In this document: positions 25,704-35,384 of the stretch, piece by piece
How positions within the stretch are numbered: the stretch's first letter is position 1
Layout: every line of letters begins with the position of its first letter
Source: Rheinheimera sp.
Lineage (GTDB): Bacteria; Pseudomonadota; Gammaproteobacteria; Enterobacterales; Alteromonadaceae
Reading direction: 5' to 3'
Assembly (NCBI GenBank): GCA_003482455.1
Contig: DMYW01000064.1
Coordinates: 41,509 to 105,508 of the forward strand
DNA: 64,000 nt
Position numbers and translations under genes: made by a program
The notes under the pieces: model-generated
What the model saw: only the letters and a program-made list of their open reading frames with translations
Database searches by the model: none
What the model was told of the DNA's origin: nothing

Positions 25704-28700
25704 TTGCAATTGGGTCAACAGCAACGCTTTATCGCCATCGCCTTGTTAATGTACTTGGGGCTCGCCACCTTGTGGGTGCTGCTGTCGGATCGAGTACTGG
25801 AATGGCTGGTCGAGCCCTCTTTATTGATGCAATGGTCATCAATGAAAGGCATGTTGTTTGTGTTGTTGAGTGCGTTGGGATTTGGTTTAACTTTGCGTAT
25901 GGCAAGCCGATTGCCCGTTGAAGCAACCATAGAACCGCATTTAACCCAACATCCTACCGCTAAATTTACCAACTATTTGAGCGCCTGTTTGTTGGTGCTG
26001 ATGATGCTGTTGTTCCGGTTGTTATTGCCAGATCCACTCAGTGACCGCCCTATGATGGTGCTACTGCTGTTTCCAGTGATTGTCAGTGCAGTAGCGGGCG
26101 GTTTTGGCCCCGGTTTATTTGCCACGGCCTTGGCCGTCGGCATCACCACGGTATTGGTACGTAAGCAGCTGTTTGGTCATGAATTGGCCTTGTATATGCA
26201 AATTCAGCTGCTGTTTTTGGCGGTCAACGGCCTCACTGTGAGCTGGTTATGCCATGTACTGCGCCGCTCTGCACTGCGTTATCAACAACAAAAGCGCTTG
26301 CTGAAATCGGTGATTGAAGGCACCAATGATGCGATTTTTACCAAAGACCTGGCTGGGCATTATCAATTAGCCAATCAAGCGGCCTGTCAGGCGATGGGGC
26401 TGTCGGCGGGGCAAATTCTTGGTCGCACTGATTTAGAGATCTTTCCTGCCACAACGGCCAGTTCCTATATCCAACACGACTTGAAAGTCCGTGAAACCTT
26501 AGCCGTATTGCATGTCGACGAAACGCTACAACTGCCCAATGGGCACCAGCGGCATTTTTCGGTCAGCAAAGGGCCTTTGTATGATGCTGATGGCAAGCTT
26601 GCTGGTACTTTTGGAATTGCCCGTGACGTCACGTTACTGAAACAAACCCGCGATCAGCTGGAGCGGGTGTTAACTGGTACGGATTTAGCCTACTGGGAAT
26701 ACAATCTATTGTCGCGAGAGCTGCAAGTCAGCCAGCATTGGTGGGTGATGTTAGGGTTTACCGACGCATCCGCACCACTGACCTTGCCCAAGTTATTGCA
26801 AATGATCCATCCAGATGATGTCGCCGGGGCCCGACTGGCGATGAAACGGCATGGTTCTGGCGAGACCGCCAGCTTTGATGTGGAAGTGCGCTTGCGTATG
26901 GCTACAGGTGACTGGCGTTGGATGGCGATGCGCGGCAAAATCGTCACCTATACCGAACATGGCGAACCATGGTTGATGTCTGGAACCCAGTTGGATGTGC
27001 ATGAATCGCATCAGCTGGCCGCCGCACACCGCCAAGCCAACGTGGTATTTGAGAACAGCTACGAAGGTATCATGGTGGTTGATGCGCAGGGGCTGATCCA
27101 ACGCGTCAACCCGGCCTTTTGCCGGATCACTGGGTACAGTGCGGCGGAAGTTGTCGGCCAGCCACCGTCGATAATCAGTTCAGGCCTACATGACAAAGCA
27201 TTTTATCAAGCCATGTGGCAATCATTACAAATGGTTGGCAGCTGGCGTGGCGAGGTAGTGAATAAACGCAAAGACGGTACTTTTTACAGTGAACTGCTGT
27301 CAATCAGTGCAGTGCGCGATGCCAATCAACATATCTTGCAATACATAGGTATTTTTACCGACATCAGCCAGCAAAAGATGCATCAAGCAGAGCTGGAAAA
27401 AGTCACCTACTACGACACATTGACGGGACTGCCGAACCGACGTTTGTTGTCGCAACGCTTTGAGCAAGCGTTTGGCCGTGCTGTACAGTTACAACGGCGT
27501 TGTGCCGTGTGCTTGTTGGATTTAGACGGCTTTAAAGTCATCAATGACCATTATGGCGCAGCGTTTGGCGATCAAGTGTTGTTGTTAATCAGCCAACAAT
27601 TACAAGCGGCACTGCGCAGTGGTGACACCCTCGCTCGACTGGGTGGTGACGAATTTGTGATCTTATTAAACGACATGCCAGAACCTAGCGAATGTCATCC
27701 GATCATCGAACGGTTACTGGCGGCTGTGGCTAAGCCGCTACAAACCACAGCAGGCGAGTTCTCATTGACCGGTTCGATTGGCGTCAGCCTCTATCCGGAC
27801 GATAACGCCGACGCGGACACCTTGTTGCGCCACGCCGATAAAGCCATGGTGCAAGCTAAAGAAGCGGGCAAGAACCGGGTTTGCTGGTTCGATCCGACAA
27901 ATGCACGCAAAGTCGCTGAGCATCAGCTGATGCAAGATCAACTCAACGAAGCCTTAGCCGATAATCAGTTGTTGCTGTATTACCAGCCGAAAGTGGATTT
28001 ACACACAGGTCACGTGATGGGCGTTGAAGCTTTGATCCGCTGGCAGCATCCGCTACGTGGCTTGTTAGCACCGGCGGCGTTTTTAAGTTACGTCGAAGGC
28101 AGCGACTTAGAAATTCCGGTAGGGCGCTGGGTGATGCACCAAGCGGTGGCACAAGCGGCGTTGTGGCATCAACAAGGCCTGCCGGTGCAAGTCAGTATCA
28201 ACGTGGGCGCCAGTCATTTGCTGACGGAAGGCTTTTGTTTGGAGCTGCGCGACTTATTGCAACAGTACCCGCAGCTGCCGGCTAGCGCAGTTGAGCTAGA
28301 GATTTTGGAAAGCACGGCGATCAGCGACATTAGCAAGGCGTCGGAGTTGATCCAACGTTGTCAAAGTTTGGGTGTGCGTTTTGCATTGGATGACTTTGGC
28401 ACTGGCTATTCATCGCTCACCTATTTGCGCAGCTTGCCGGTACAAACGTTAAAGATTGACCAAAGTTTTGTCCGCGACATGTTAGCCGACCCGGAAGATC
28501 TGAATATCGTCGACGGCGTGATCCGTTTGGCGCAAGTGTTTGGCCGCGAAGTGATCGCCGAGGGCGTGGAAACCTTGGCGCACGGCGAGCGTTTGTTGCA
28601 ACTGGGCTGCAAACTGGCGCAAGGCTATGGTATAGCACGGCCGATGCCGGCCGGTCAGTTCGCCGATTGGGTCGCACAGTGGCATATGCGCCAAGATTGG

Positions 28701-28739
28701 TTGCAACTCAACGACGCCTCAGGCGAGGCCGCGACTTAG
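25704..28739 (+). CDS. Membrane DUF4118-PAS-PAS-PAS-GGDEF-EAL protein (c-di-GMP turnover)
   Basis: 1011 residues. The start is probably TTG 25704 (GAGAG a few bases ahead); ATG 25749 is within the first helix. Two helices (about 8-28 and 45-65) precede a DUF4118-like four-helix region (about 90-190). PAS 1 (about 195-310), a PAS_3-type sensor (about 320-430) and PAS 3 (about 440-560) follow. The GGDEF domain has an intact active site LARLGGDEFVILL (about residue 645). The EAL domain has GVEALIRWQHP (about 772) and the loop LDDFGTGYSSLTYLR. Both enzyme centres look active. The stop overlaps by 3 bp that of the convergent HD-GYP gene. Confidence 0.93.
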   Translation: MQLGQQQRFIAIALLMYLGLATLWVLLSDRVLEWLVEPSLLMQWSSMKGMLFVLLSALGFGLTLRMASRLPVEATIEPHLTQHPTAKFTNYLSACLLVLMMLLFRLLLPDPLSDRPMMVLLLFPVIVSAVAGGFGPGLFATALAVGITTVLVRKQLFGHELALYMQIQLLFLAVNGLTVSWLCHVLRRSALRYQQQKRLLKSVIEGTNDAIFTKDLAGHYQLANQAACQAMGLSAGQILGRTDLEIFPATTASSYIQHDLKVRETLAVLHVDETLQLPNGHQRHFSVSKGPLYDADGKLAGTFGIARDVTLLKQTRDQLERVLTGTDLAYWEYNLLSRELQVSQHWWVMLGFTDASAPLTLPKLLQMIHPDDVAGARLAMKRHGSGETASFDVEVRLRMATGDWRWMAMRGKIVTYTEHGEPWLMSGTQLDVHESHQLAAAHRQANVVFENSYEGIMVVDAQGLIQRVNPAFCRITGYSAAEVVGQPPSIISSGLHDKAFYQAMWQSLQMVGSWRGEVVNKRKDGTFYSELLSISAVRDANQHILQYIGIFTDISQQKMHQAELEKVTYYDTLTGLPNRRLLSQRFEQAFGRAVQLQRRCAVCLLDLDGFKVINDHYGAAFGDQVLLLISQQLQAALRSGDTLARLGGDEFVILLNDMPEPSECHPIIERLLAAVAKPLQTTAGEFSLTGSIGVSLYPDDNADADTLLRHADKAMVQAKEAGKNRVCWFDPTNARKVAEHQLMQDQLNEALADNQLLLYYQPKVDLHTGHVMGVEALIRWQHPLRGLLAPAAFLSYVEGSDLEIPVGRWVMHQAVAQAALWHQQGLPVQVSINVGASHLLTEGFCLELRDLLQQYPQLPASAVELEILESTAISDISKASELIQRCQSLGVRFALDDFGTGYSSLTYLRSLPVQTLKIDQSFVRDMLADPEDLNIVDGVIRLAQVFGREVIAEGVETLAHGERLLQLGCKLAQGYGIARPMPAGQFADWVAQWHMRQDWLQLNDASGEAAT

Positions 28740-29866
28740 CGCTGGTCTGGGTAACTCGCGACAATCCATTGCGCAGTAGCGATACGATCTTTCAGTGCTT
28801 GCACACAAAAACCATCCAATTTGCCGGCGGCGACCATCTGGTCGAGCTCCGCAAACGCCTTGGGCACCGGCCACGGCTGTTTGTATGGTCGCAGGCTGGT
28901 TAGCGCGTCAAAAATATCCGCAACGGTAACGATGCGCGCTTCAATCGGTACTTGCTCACCCTTCAGACCACGCGGATAGCCGCTACCATCCAGCATTTCA
29001 TGGTGACAAGCCACGATATTGCGCATCACTTGCGAATCAGGCAGGTGGTCCAAGCCAAAGTCGCCAATCACTTTGAGCATAATGTCTTCGCCTTTTTGCA
29101 CATGGGTTTGCATTTCTGCCCGTTCAAGGTCGGTCAAAGGCCCTTGTTTCAGCAGAATTTGGTCGGCGATGCCAATTTTGCCGATGTCGTGTAAAGGTGC
29201 GAACAAGTAGATATGCTCGATGGTTTCATCGGATAGCTTGTACGTGCTGGCGACACCTTGTGCAATCAACTGGGCGTAACGCGCCATACGCTCGAGATGC
29301 GCGCCAGTCTCAAAGTCGCGTAGATGCGCAAAGTCGCGGGCGACTTGGGCGGAGGCTAAGATGGCCCTAACCGCCGAGAGTTCAGAGGACAGTGCCATGT
29401 TGATGAGATTGGAATACAACAACAAATCCCTTTGCACGGCATGACTGAAATAATTTGGTTGGTCTGAATCAAAAAAAATAAACCCTAAAAACTGCCCATT
29501 GTCATACATGGGCACGGTAAAAGAGCTTAAATAAGGTTGTTCTAATAACCAATTGGAATGGGCGGCCCCTGCCTGAATGCTTAAAGGGATTTGATCGATA
29601 ACTCGGCATTGGCCTTGTTGCGCCAGTGCCAGCAAGCTAGGCACTTCGGTCAGTTTTGCTTGATACGCTTGAATGGCATTACCCACGCGTGTGCTGTTAA
29701 CAAAAGTTTTGAGTAGGTCTGAGGAATGGTCATAAATAGCGCAGGCAATCCGGCAGACTTGCGGTGAGGTTTCCAATAACCGATTGTGAAGCGTGTGCAG
29801 TCGCTCACTGACGCTGCCATCGCCTTGGAACAAATGAGTGATTTGTGTTGGAGCTAACGGATCCAT
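28736..29866 (-). CDS. HD-GYP domain c-di-GMP phosphodiesterase
   Basis: A 376-residue cytoplasmic protein. GGGGA five bases ahead selects ATG 29866 (MDPLAPTQITHLFQG); the frame extends upstream to 29974 without support. Residues about 15-165 are a GAF-like sensor (VPMYDNGQFLGFIFFDSDQ). The HD-GYP domain has HLRDFETGAHLERMARYA, the HD pair in LFAPLHDIGKIGI, and HHEMLDGSGYPRGLKG with the GYP motif, all catalytic residues in place. It degrades c-di-GMP to GMP or pGpG. It is convergent with the GGDEF-EAL gene, so two c-di-GMP enzymes sit tail to tail, and divergent from the S41 protease. Confidence 0.93.
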   Translation of the reverse strand: MDPLAPTQITHLFQGDGSVSERLHTLHNRLLETSPQVCRIACAIYDHSSDLLKTFVNSTRVGNAIQAYQAKLTEVPSLLALAQQGQCRVIDQIPLSIQAGAAHSNWLLEQPYLSSFTVPMYDNGQFLGFIFFDSDQPNYFSHAVQRDLLLYSNLINMALSSELSAVRAILASAQVARDFAHLRDFETGAHLERMARYAQLIAQGVASTYKLSDETIEHIYLFAPLHDIGKIGIADQILLKQGPLTDLERAEMQTHVQKGEDIMLKVIGDFGLDHLPDSQVMRNIVACHHEMLDGSGYPRGLKGEQVPIEARIVTVADIFDALTSLRPYKQPWPVPKAFAELDQMVAAGKLDGFCVQALKDRIATAQWIVASYPDQR

Positions 29867-30023
29867 AGCGTCCCCAAATTTGCTAAATATCGGTGCACCG
29901 TTTAATACTGAGCTGGAACCGGTTAAAAAGCAATCAAAGAGCTTGTGTTGGAACAAACCTAGTATGATTTCCACTACATCTCATTTACAGTATTGGCCGC
30001 TTTAAAAGGATGGAGAAAAAGCA

Positions 30024-31616
30024 ATGCGTTACCCAATAACAGCCTTGATGGGTGCTGTGATGCTGGCTGGTTGTGGCGGTGGCTCGTCGGGCGATGCCGC
30101 GACAGGTGGAACGACTGTCGCGCCGACATACACGGCGGGCGTCTATAACGACGAAAATCAATACAAGAATTATTGCGCCAGTCCGCGCTCAGGCAAAAGC
30201 CCTTACACCGGCGAGACATATCCGGATCGCCAGGGGACCTTGATGCATGAGCAAATGTTCTTGCGGTCTTGGAGTCATCGCACTTACTTGTGGTATCGCG
30301 AACTGTCGGATATCAATCCGGCCGGTTATGCCAGTGCAGAGGATTATTTTGACGTATTAAAAACTTCAGGTTTGTCAGAATCTGGTGCGAAAAAAGATAA
30401 ATATCACTTTAGTGAACCCACCAGTGACTATGAACAAAGCAATGTCAGTCAAGTGGTTGGTGGTTACGGCATCGAGTGGGCGATCCGTGCGACTAAACCT
30501 CCTCGCCAAGTGTATGTGGGGTACGCTGAAACGGGTTCACCTGCAGATCTCGCCGGTTTAACACGCGGTGATTTGGTTCTGACGGTCGATGGTGTTGATG
30601 TGGTCAATGGTGACACCCAAGCGGTGGTCAATAGCATCAACGCCGGCTTGTTTCCTGCCAAAGTGAATGAAACTCATAGCCTGTCTGTGCGCACACTCGG
30701 TGGGGTGACCAAAACAGTGCAACTGCGTTCGGCGGACGTGAACATGCCGTTAGTGCGTAATCGGCAAGTGCTGACGAACAGCAAAGGCGGCAAAGTCGGT
30801 TATGTGCAATTTAACGGCTTTAGTGCGCCAGCCCAGGCTGATTTAATCAGTGCTGTGAAGCAGTTTTCGCAACAAGGCGTGCAAGACGTAGTGCTGGACC
30901 TACGCTACAACGGCGGTGGTTCATTGGCACTGTCTTCGCAACTTGCCTACATGCTTTCCGGGCCGAACGTGGTGCAAGGTCGTTTGTATAACCGCTTGAC
31001 CTTTAATGATAAATACCCGAATACCGACCCAGTGACTGGGGAAACGTTGTCGCCAATTCCGTTTTATACCAAAGAGATTGATTACAACGCGGGTAAGTTG
31101 TTAAACACCGATTTGCCGACGCTGACCTTGCGTCGTTTGTATGTGCTTACAACTGGTGGCACCTGCTCGGCCAGTGAAGCGCTGGTCAATGGCTTGCGTG
31201 GTGTGGATATGGAAGTGCTACTGGTTGGTGAAACTACCTGTGGTAAACCTTATGGTTTTTACCCGACTAGCAACTGTGGCAGGACTTATTACAGCATTCA
31301 ATTTAAAGGCAGTAATGCCAAAGGTTATGGTGATTTTTTTGATGGTTTAACGCCAGCCACAACCCCTGCGTTAAATGCTGAAGTCAAAGGCTGTAAAGTT
31401 ACCGACGATTTCAGTCAGCCAGTAGGAAGCATCTCAGAAGGCTTGTTAGCGGGCGCTTTGTATCACAGCGCTAATGGCAGTTGCCCAGTTATGCAACAAG
31501 CTGTAGCGCAAGCGACAGAGCTAGCCAGCCCTGTGCCTGCCGTTGGCCTAGGTTTGTCGATTAAGACATCAGCGCGTCCGCTGCAAAATGAAGCAGTGAT
31601 CCAACCGATCAACTAA
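30024..31616 (+). CDS. S41-family serine peptidase lipoprotein with PDZ domain
   Basis: 530 residues with lipobox VMLAGCGGGSSG, so probably an envelope lipoprotein. The N-terminal helical domain has FLRSWSHRTYLWYREL. A PDZ domain (about 165-235) contains GSPADLAGLTRGDLVLTVDGVDV. The C-terminal-processing-protease domain includes VQFNGFSAPAQADL, VLDLRYNGGGSLALSSQLA, the nucleophile region LTTGGTCSASEALVNGL and the lysine region LLVGETTCGKPYGF. Ser/Lys dyad residues therefore appear present. It is a CtpA-like but divergent periplasmic protease whose substrate is unknown. It ends in a bidirectional terminator. Confidence 0.92.
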   Translation: MRYPITALMGAVMLAGCGGGSSGDAATGGTTVAPTYTAGVYNDENQYKNYCASPRSGKSPYTGETYPDRQGTLMHEQMFLRSWSHRTYLWYRELSDINPAGYASAEDYFDVLKTSGLSESGAKKDKYHFSEPTSDYEQSNVSQVVGGYGIEWAIRATKPPRQVYVGYAETGSPADLAGLTRGDLVLTVDGVDVVNGDTQAVVNSINAGLFPAKVNETHSLSVRTLGGVTKTVQLRSADVNMPLVRNRQVLTNSKGGKVGYVQFNGFSAPAQADLISAVKQFSQQGVQDVVLDLRYNGGGSLALSSQLAYMLSGPNVVQGRLYNRLTFNDKYPNTDPVTGETLSPIPFYTKEIDYNAGKLLNTDLPTLTLRRLYVLTTGGTCSASEALVNGLRGVDMEVLLVGETTCGKPYGFYPTSNCGRTYYSIQFKGSNAKGYGDFFDGLTPATTPALNAEVKGCKVTDDFSQPVGSISEGLLAGALYHSANGSCPVMQQAVAQATELASPVPAVGLGLSIKTSARPLQNEAVIQPIN

Positions 31617-31630
31617 GCTTGCAGCCAAAG

Positions 31631-31656
31631 AAAACGCCGGCAAATGCCGGCGTTTT
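31631..31656. terminator. Bidirectional terminator
   Basis: AAAACGCCGGCA-AA-TGCCGGCGTTTTTT, between the S41 gene (plus) and the convergent Cys-rich gene (minus, stop at 31664). Confidence 0.92.
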
Positions 31657-31663
31657 TTCTGGG

Positions 31664-32176
31664 TTATTCAGTGCCGCCTGGCAGTGGTTTAACCACAATG
31701 ATCGGATCGACCTTCTGGTTGCCAACTTTCAGCACATATCGCACGTGACATTCGTCGGCCGCGCCGCCGAGGCTGTTGTCACAAAAATCGGTCAGGTGAT
31801 TGGCGCGAATGTCACACGAGGTAACTTCGTTTTTGTCATTTAGTTTGCACACGCGCGCCTTGGTTTTTTTGTCACCATCGTCTTTCCCGGCGTCTTCGCT
31901 TTCGCCTTTGCGTTTGAGGATCACTTTGCAGCCGTTACTGCAATCCACCGCGCTAAAATCAACCGTAAACAGTGACGAGTCTGCGTCCATTTTTAAGTTG
32001 TTTTTAATGCGGCATTTTTTATTTTCTCTCTTGTTTTCAATTGAATAACTGCCATCGATCGTTTTGATTACCTTGATCGCTTGTTGTTCAGACTCTTGAT
32101 CACAGGAGGCAAAGAGCGGAGCGCTCAACAGCATCGCCATACCTAACACAAACCCAGACATCAGCGTTGTTTTCAT
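31664..32176 (-). CDS. Small exported Cys-rich protein of unknown function
   Basis: 170 residues. A signal peptide (GFVLGMAMLLSAPLFAS) precedes a mature part with eight cysteines, in FASCDQ, NKKCRIK, AVDCSNGCKVI, RVCKLN, TSCDIRANHLTDFC and DECHVRY, so four disulfides are possible in the periplasm. The middle is highly charged (KRKGESEDAGKDDGDKKTK). The C-terminus VRYVLKVGNQKVDPIIVVKPLPGG looks beta-stranded. No family recognised. Its ATG shares a base with the stop of the cyclase gene (TAATG), so translation is coupled to that of the cyclase and a functional link is likely. Confidence 0.7.
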   Translation of the reverse strand: MKTTLMSGFVLGMAMLLSAPLFASCDQESEQQAIKVIKTIDGSYSIENKRENKKCRIKNNLKMDADSSLFTVDFSAVDCSNGCKVILKRKGESEDAGKDDGDKKTKARVCKLNDKNEVTSCDIRANHLTDFCDNSLGGAADECHVRYVLKVGNQKVDPIIVVKPLPGGTE

Positions 32177-34362
32177 TAATGGTCCCTCGTTGTTTGCACT
32201 AATTCACGGAAATCCGTGCGGGTGGTTAATGCTTGATAGTCAGGATCAACGGCTATCAAGCTTGCTGGATAGCCAAGGGCGATGGCTTTTTCTAAAGCGA
32301 CCATCGCCTGATCATACTGCTGTTGTGCGGTGAGCAAACTGGCCCGCACCAACAAGACGTCTGAGTTTTGGCTGTTCTGTTGTTGCGCTGTTTCGGCAAA
32401 CCGTAAACCGGCGTCAAGGTCGCCGGCAAAATAGGTGAATTTGGCAAGGTAAGCTAACCAGCGGCCACGCGGATTTTTAGCTTCGAGGATGCTGATGGCT
32501 TTTGCATAATACAGATCCGCGTCGGCCTTCATATCGAGCTGGCGGTAGGTATCGGCGATATTGCCATTGATCTCTGCGCTGTTGGGGTCGGCCAGCAGCG
32601 CGGCTTTGTATAAATCTAAGGCTTGTTGAAAGCGGCCTAGATAATAATAAACACTGGCTAAATTGGTCTGCACCATGGCCGTGGGTTCGATGGCAAGAGC
32701 TTGTTGGTAGATGTCCGCCGCTGCTTGCAAATCACCGACTAACAAGTACGCCGAGCCAAGATTGGTGAGGGTGTCGGCGTTATTTGGGGTGAGCTCGACG
32801 ATCAAGCGCAAATAAGGGATCGCTTGGCGAATTTGGCCGTCACTAAAATAATACATGGCGAGCTGTTGCAGCGCCGGCCAATAGCGGGGCTGAAAATTAA
32901 TCGCTTGCCGCAGCACTAATTCGGCTTCAAGTGGGCGTTTTAAGCTTTGATAAACGCTGGCTAATAGGCTGTATGCTTCCATCGATTTGCTGTTGTTGCG
33001 CAGCACCTCACGCAACAAACTTTCCGCCTCATTCCAGCGTTGTTGCAAGGTGGCAAGACGGGCTTGCAACAAGCGAGCTTGCTCGTCAATGCTATTAAAA
33101 TCACACAGGCTTAACGCCGCGGGCGGCAGTGGCTGGATTTCTAGCTCGGTTGATAGCAGCAGCGCATCACAGGCGCGCAGATGTGCGGGGAAAAAGGTCG
33201 GCGCCGCTTCGTGTAGTTGCTGTAAGCCTTTGCTGGCAAGTTGGATTTGTTCGCGATTTTGTAATTGTTTTGCTTGGTGCAGTTGATAACTCATCTCCAA
33301 ATATTGGCTGTACAAGCTATCTGTGATGCCGCTGGTCGGCATGGGCACGGCAGACGAAGCAAACCATTGCGACAACAACGGAAATAACGCCGAAATCTGG
33401 CTGTAGCTCGGCTGACTAGACCACTGCAATTCCTGCTGATTCAGCACGGTACCTTTGGCGTCTAATAAACGGATCTTCAATGCGATACCGTCATTGGCAG
33501 TGGTATGCCGAGTGGCAAATTCCAGCGTTTGGATTTGTGCTGCCGCCGAACCATTTTCAAACAGGTATAAGTTAGTCACTGGAGCAATGACCGCGCCGAC
33601 TAGCTTGTTAATCTCAAAGCGCAGTGCCGCAGGAACCATTTGTGGTGTTGACTTCCATTTCACTTGTACAAACTTGGCTTCAGGCACATCAACGCGCGGC
33701 GGCGCCAACAAGGTGGGCTGTGCAGTTGGTTTAAATAAAAAATAACCTGATGTCGCCGCAGCGGCAACTGACACAGCCATTAGCCAAGGCAGCCAGCGCC
33801 GCTTTGTTGTGGCAGCATTAAACACGCTGCCATACGGCAGGTCGCTATCCGCTGTTTTACATACGCGATACAAGTGCAGTGGATGCTCAAAACCATCTAA
33901 CGTGAATTGTCCGGCACTTTCGACTGGGACTTCGGCTTTGTTCATTGCCAAATACACGGCTTCCGATAAGTAGATTTCAGCTGCCGGGGTGACGGCTTCA
34001 ATCCGCGCGGCCAGATTCACCGCTTCGCCGAACACGTCATGGCGGGTGATCCGCACTTCACCTAAATGTGCGGCGACACGTATGACGATTTCTTCTTGTT
34101 CTGGCTGTTGCTGGTGGTGCATTGCCAGTCGGTCATGCAGTTGCTGGGCGCACAACATGGCATTGGTGGGCGAGCGAAAGGTTAACAACAAGGCATCGCC
34201 CATCGATTTGACGATTTGTCCTGAAAATTGACGGATGATCGGCCTTAGCAAACTGGCAAACCGGTCCAGCAAATAGGCATTTTGCTGACGTGACTGTCGA
34301 TTGGTGGTGGCGGTGTAACCTGCAATGTCGACAAACAGAATGGTCAAATTCTCGGTGCGCAC
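32176..34362 (-). CDS. Class III adenylate/guanylate cyclase with transmembrane and TPR domains
   Basis: 728 residues. The N-terminal cyclase catalytic domain (about 5-165) has metal-binding Asp in LTILFVDIAGYTATT and in VKSMGDALLLTF, and the core ends with FGEAVNLAARIEAVTPA. The residue that chooses ATP or GTP needs structural alignment. A single helix (about 195-213, WLPWLMAVSVAAAATSGYFLF in parts) puts the C-terminal half in the periplasm. Residues about 380-720 form TPR repeats, e.g. AYSLLASVYQSLKRPLEAELVL and NLGSAYLLVGDLQAAADIYQQAL (in parts). The topology is cytosolic cyclase, periplasmic TPR, like CadC-style or CHASE-less sensors. Translationally coupled to the Cys-rich exported protein. 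Confidence 0.9.
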   Translation of the reverse strand: MRTENLTILFVDIAGYTATTNRQSRQQNAYLLDRFASLLRPIIRQFSGQIVKSMGDALLLTFRSPTNAMLCAQQLHDRLAMHHQQQPEQEEIVIRVAAHLGEVRITRHDVFGEAVNLAARIEAVTPAAEIYLSEAVYLAMNKAEVPVESAGQFTLDGFEHPLHLYRVCKTADSDLPYGSVFNAATTKRRWLPWLMAVSVAAAATSGYFLFKPTAQPTLLAPPRVDVPEAKFVQVKWKSTPQMVPAALRFEINKLVGAVIAPVTNLYLFENGSAAAQIQTLEFATRHTTANDGIALKIRLLDAKGTVLNQQELQWSSQPSYSQISALFPLLSQWFASSAVPMPTSGITDSLYSQYLEMSYQLHQAKQLQNREQIQLASKGLQQLHEAAPTFFPAHLRACDALLLSTELEIQPLPPAALSLCDFNSIDEQARLLQARLATLQQRWNEAESLLREVLRNNSKSMEAYSLLASVYQSLKRPLEAELVLRQAINFQPRYWPALQQLAMYYFSDGQIRQAIPYLRLIVELTPNNADTLTNLGSAYLLVGDLQAAADIYQQALAIEPTAMVQTNLASVYYYLGRFQQALDLYKAALLADPNSAEINGNIADTYRQLDMKADADLYYAKAISILEAKNPRGRWLAYLAKFTYFAGDLDAGLRFAETAQQQNSQNSDVLLVRASLLTAQQQYDQAMVALEKAIALGYPASLIAVDPDYQALTTRTDFRELVQTTRDH

Positions 34363-34693
34363 GTCGAAATCCTGCGAGGCAGTCTATGGAACATGAGGGT
34401 TCCAATCCAAATAAGGCGAACGGGCGCTTTTATACAACAAGCCCATAGCTGCAGCTTAGACACGAAGTGGTTGTTTTTCCAACAAATTTGACGATGAAAA
34501 CCCGATAAAGGGACAAGTGTTTCGCCAGTGTAAACAGTTGGTCGGTGACTTGTTGAACTTCGTACTTACCTGCGGAGTTCAAGTTAGTTTGTGGGTTACA
34601 CCTGTAGTTGACTGAGACGTCTGTGTTAGGCGATTGGGCAGTTTAAGCGAGCATTGGCGGGAGTTGTTGCACTGTCTGGATTGTTTAGGGCAA
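34363..34693. other. Intergenic region, cyclase promoter side
   Basis: About 330 bp between the start of the cyclase gene and the leu-operon terminator. I see no open frame with a ribosome site and no clear repeat. It must hold the cyclase promoter on the minus strand but I cannot place -35/-10 boxes with confidence. Confidence 0.5.
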
Positions 34694-34720
34694 GAAAAAA
34701 CGCCAGCAACTGCTGGCGTT
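34694..34720 (-). terminator. Terminator of the leuABCD operon
   Basis: On the minus strand AACGCCAGCA-GT-TGCTGGCGTT is followed by a T-run. It is 55 bp after the leuD stop. Confidence 0.92.
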
Positions 34721-34775
34721 GGTGATGTGGCTGCTAGCTCCACTGCGGAATGTGCTACCGCCTAGGCTGCGCTTT

Positions 34776-35375
34776 TTACAACCAAGGCTGCGACTGGCGC
34801 CGTGCCGTTTCATAGGCGTCGATCTGCGGGTTTAACTGCTCGCTGGCGCCGATAAAATCCAGGCCACTTAACAAGCGCTGTTTGATATCTGGGTCAATTT
34901 GAAACCCTAACGCGGCATTGTTACCAAGCAAAATCTCTTGGTTGGCCAAGTCGATTTGCCAGTGCTGCGGGCCTTGTTTGCAGCGCGTGAACAAATAGTC
35001 GATGTTGGCGGCGCTTAAGCTAATCAATAACATGCCGTTGTTGACGCTGTTATTAAAGAAGATATCGGCAAAACCTTCAGCGATGATCACGTTAAAGCCG
35101 TATTGCTGAATGGCCCACGGCGCGTGTTCCCGCGACGAGCCACAACCAAAGTTGCTGCGGGTTAATAAAATCGATGCGCCTTGGTACTGCGCTTCGTTTA
35201 ACACGAAGTCAGGGTTCGGTTGGCCATCATTTAAATAACGCCAGTCGAAAAACAACGCTTCGGCAAAGCCATCGCGACTGACCGAGGTTAAAAACTGCTT
35301 TGGAATAATTTGGTCGGTATCGACGTTGTTTTTATCCAGCGGGCACACCAGACCTTTGGCAAAAATTTCACTCAT
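34776..35375 (-). CDS. leuD: 3-isopropylmalate dehydratase small subunit
   Basis: 199 residues, the family length. With LeuC it isomerises 2-isopropylmalate to 3-isopropylmalate in leucine synthesis. Seen: the N-terminal block GLVCPLDKNNVDTDQIIPKQFL, SNFGCGSSREHAPWAI (substrate-binding loop), and the swivel-domain C-terminus. It is the last gene of leuABCD, 9 bp after leuC, and is followed by the operon terminator. Confidence 0.97.
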   Translation of the reverse strand: MSEIFAKGLVCPLDKNNVDTDQIIPKQFLTSVSRDGFAEALFFDWRYLNDGQPNPDFVLNEAQYQGASILLTRSNFGCGSSREHAPWAIQQYGFNVIIAEGFADIFFNNSVNNGMLLISLSAANIDYLFTRCKQGPQHWQIDLANQEILLGNNAALGFQIDPDIKQRLLSGLDFIGASEQLNPQIDAYETARRQSQPWL

Positions 35376-35384
35376 GATGGCTCC

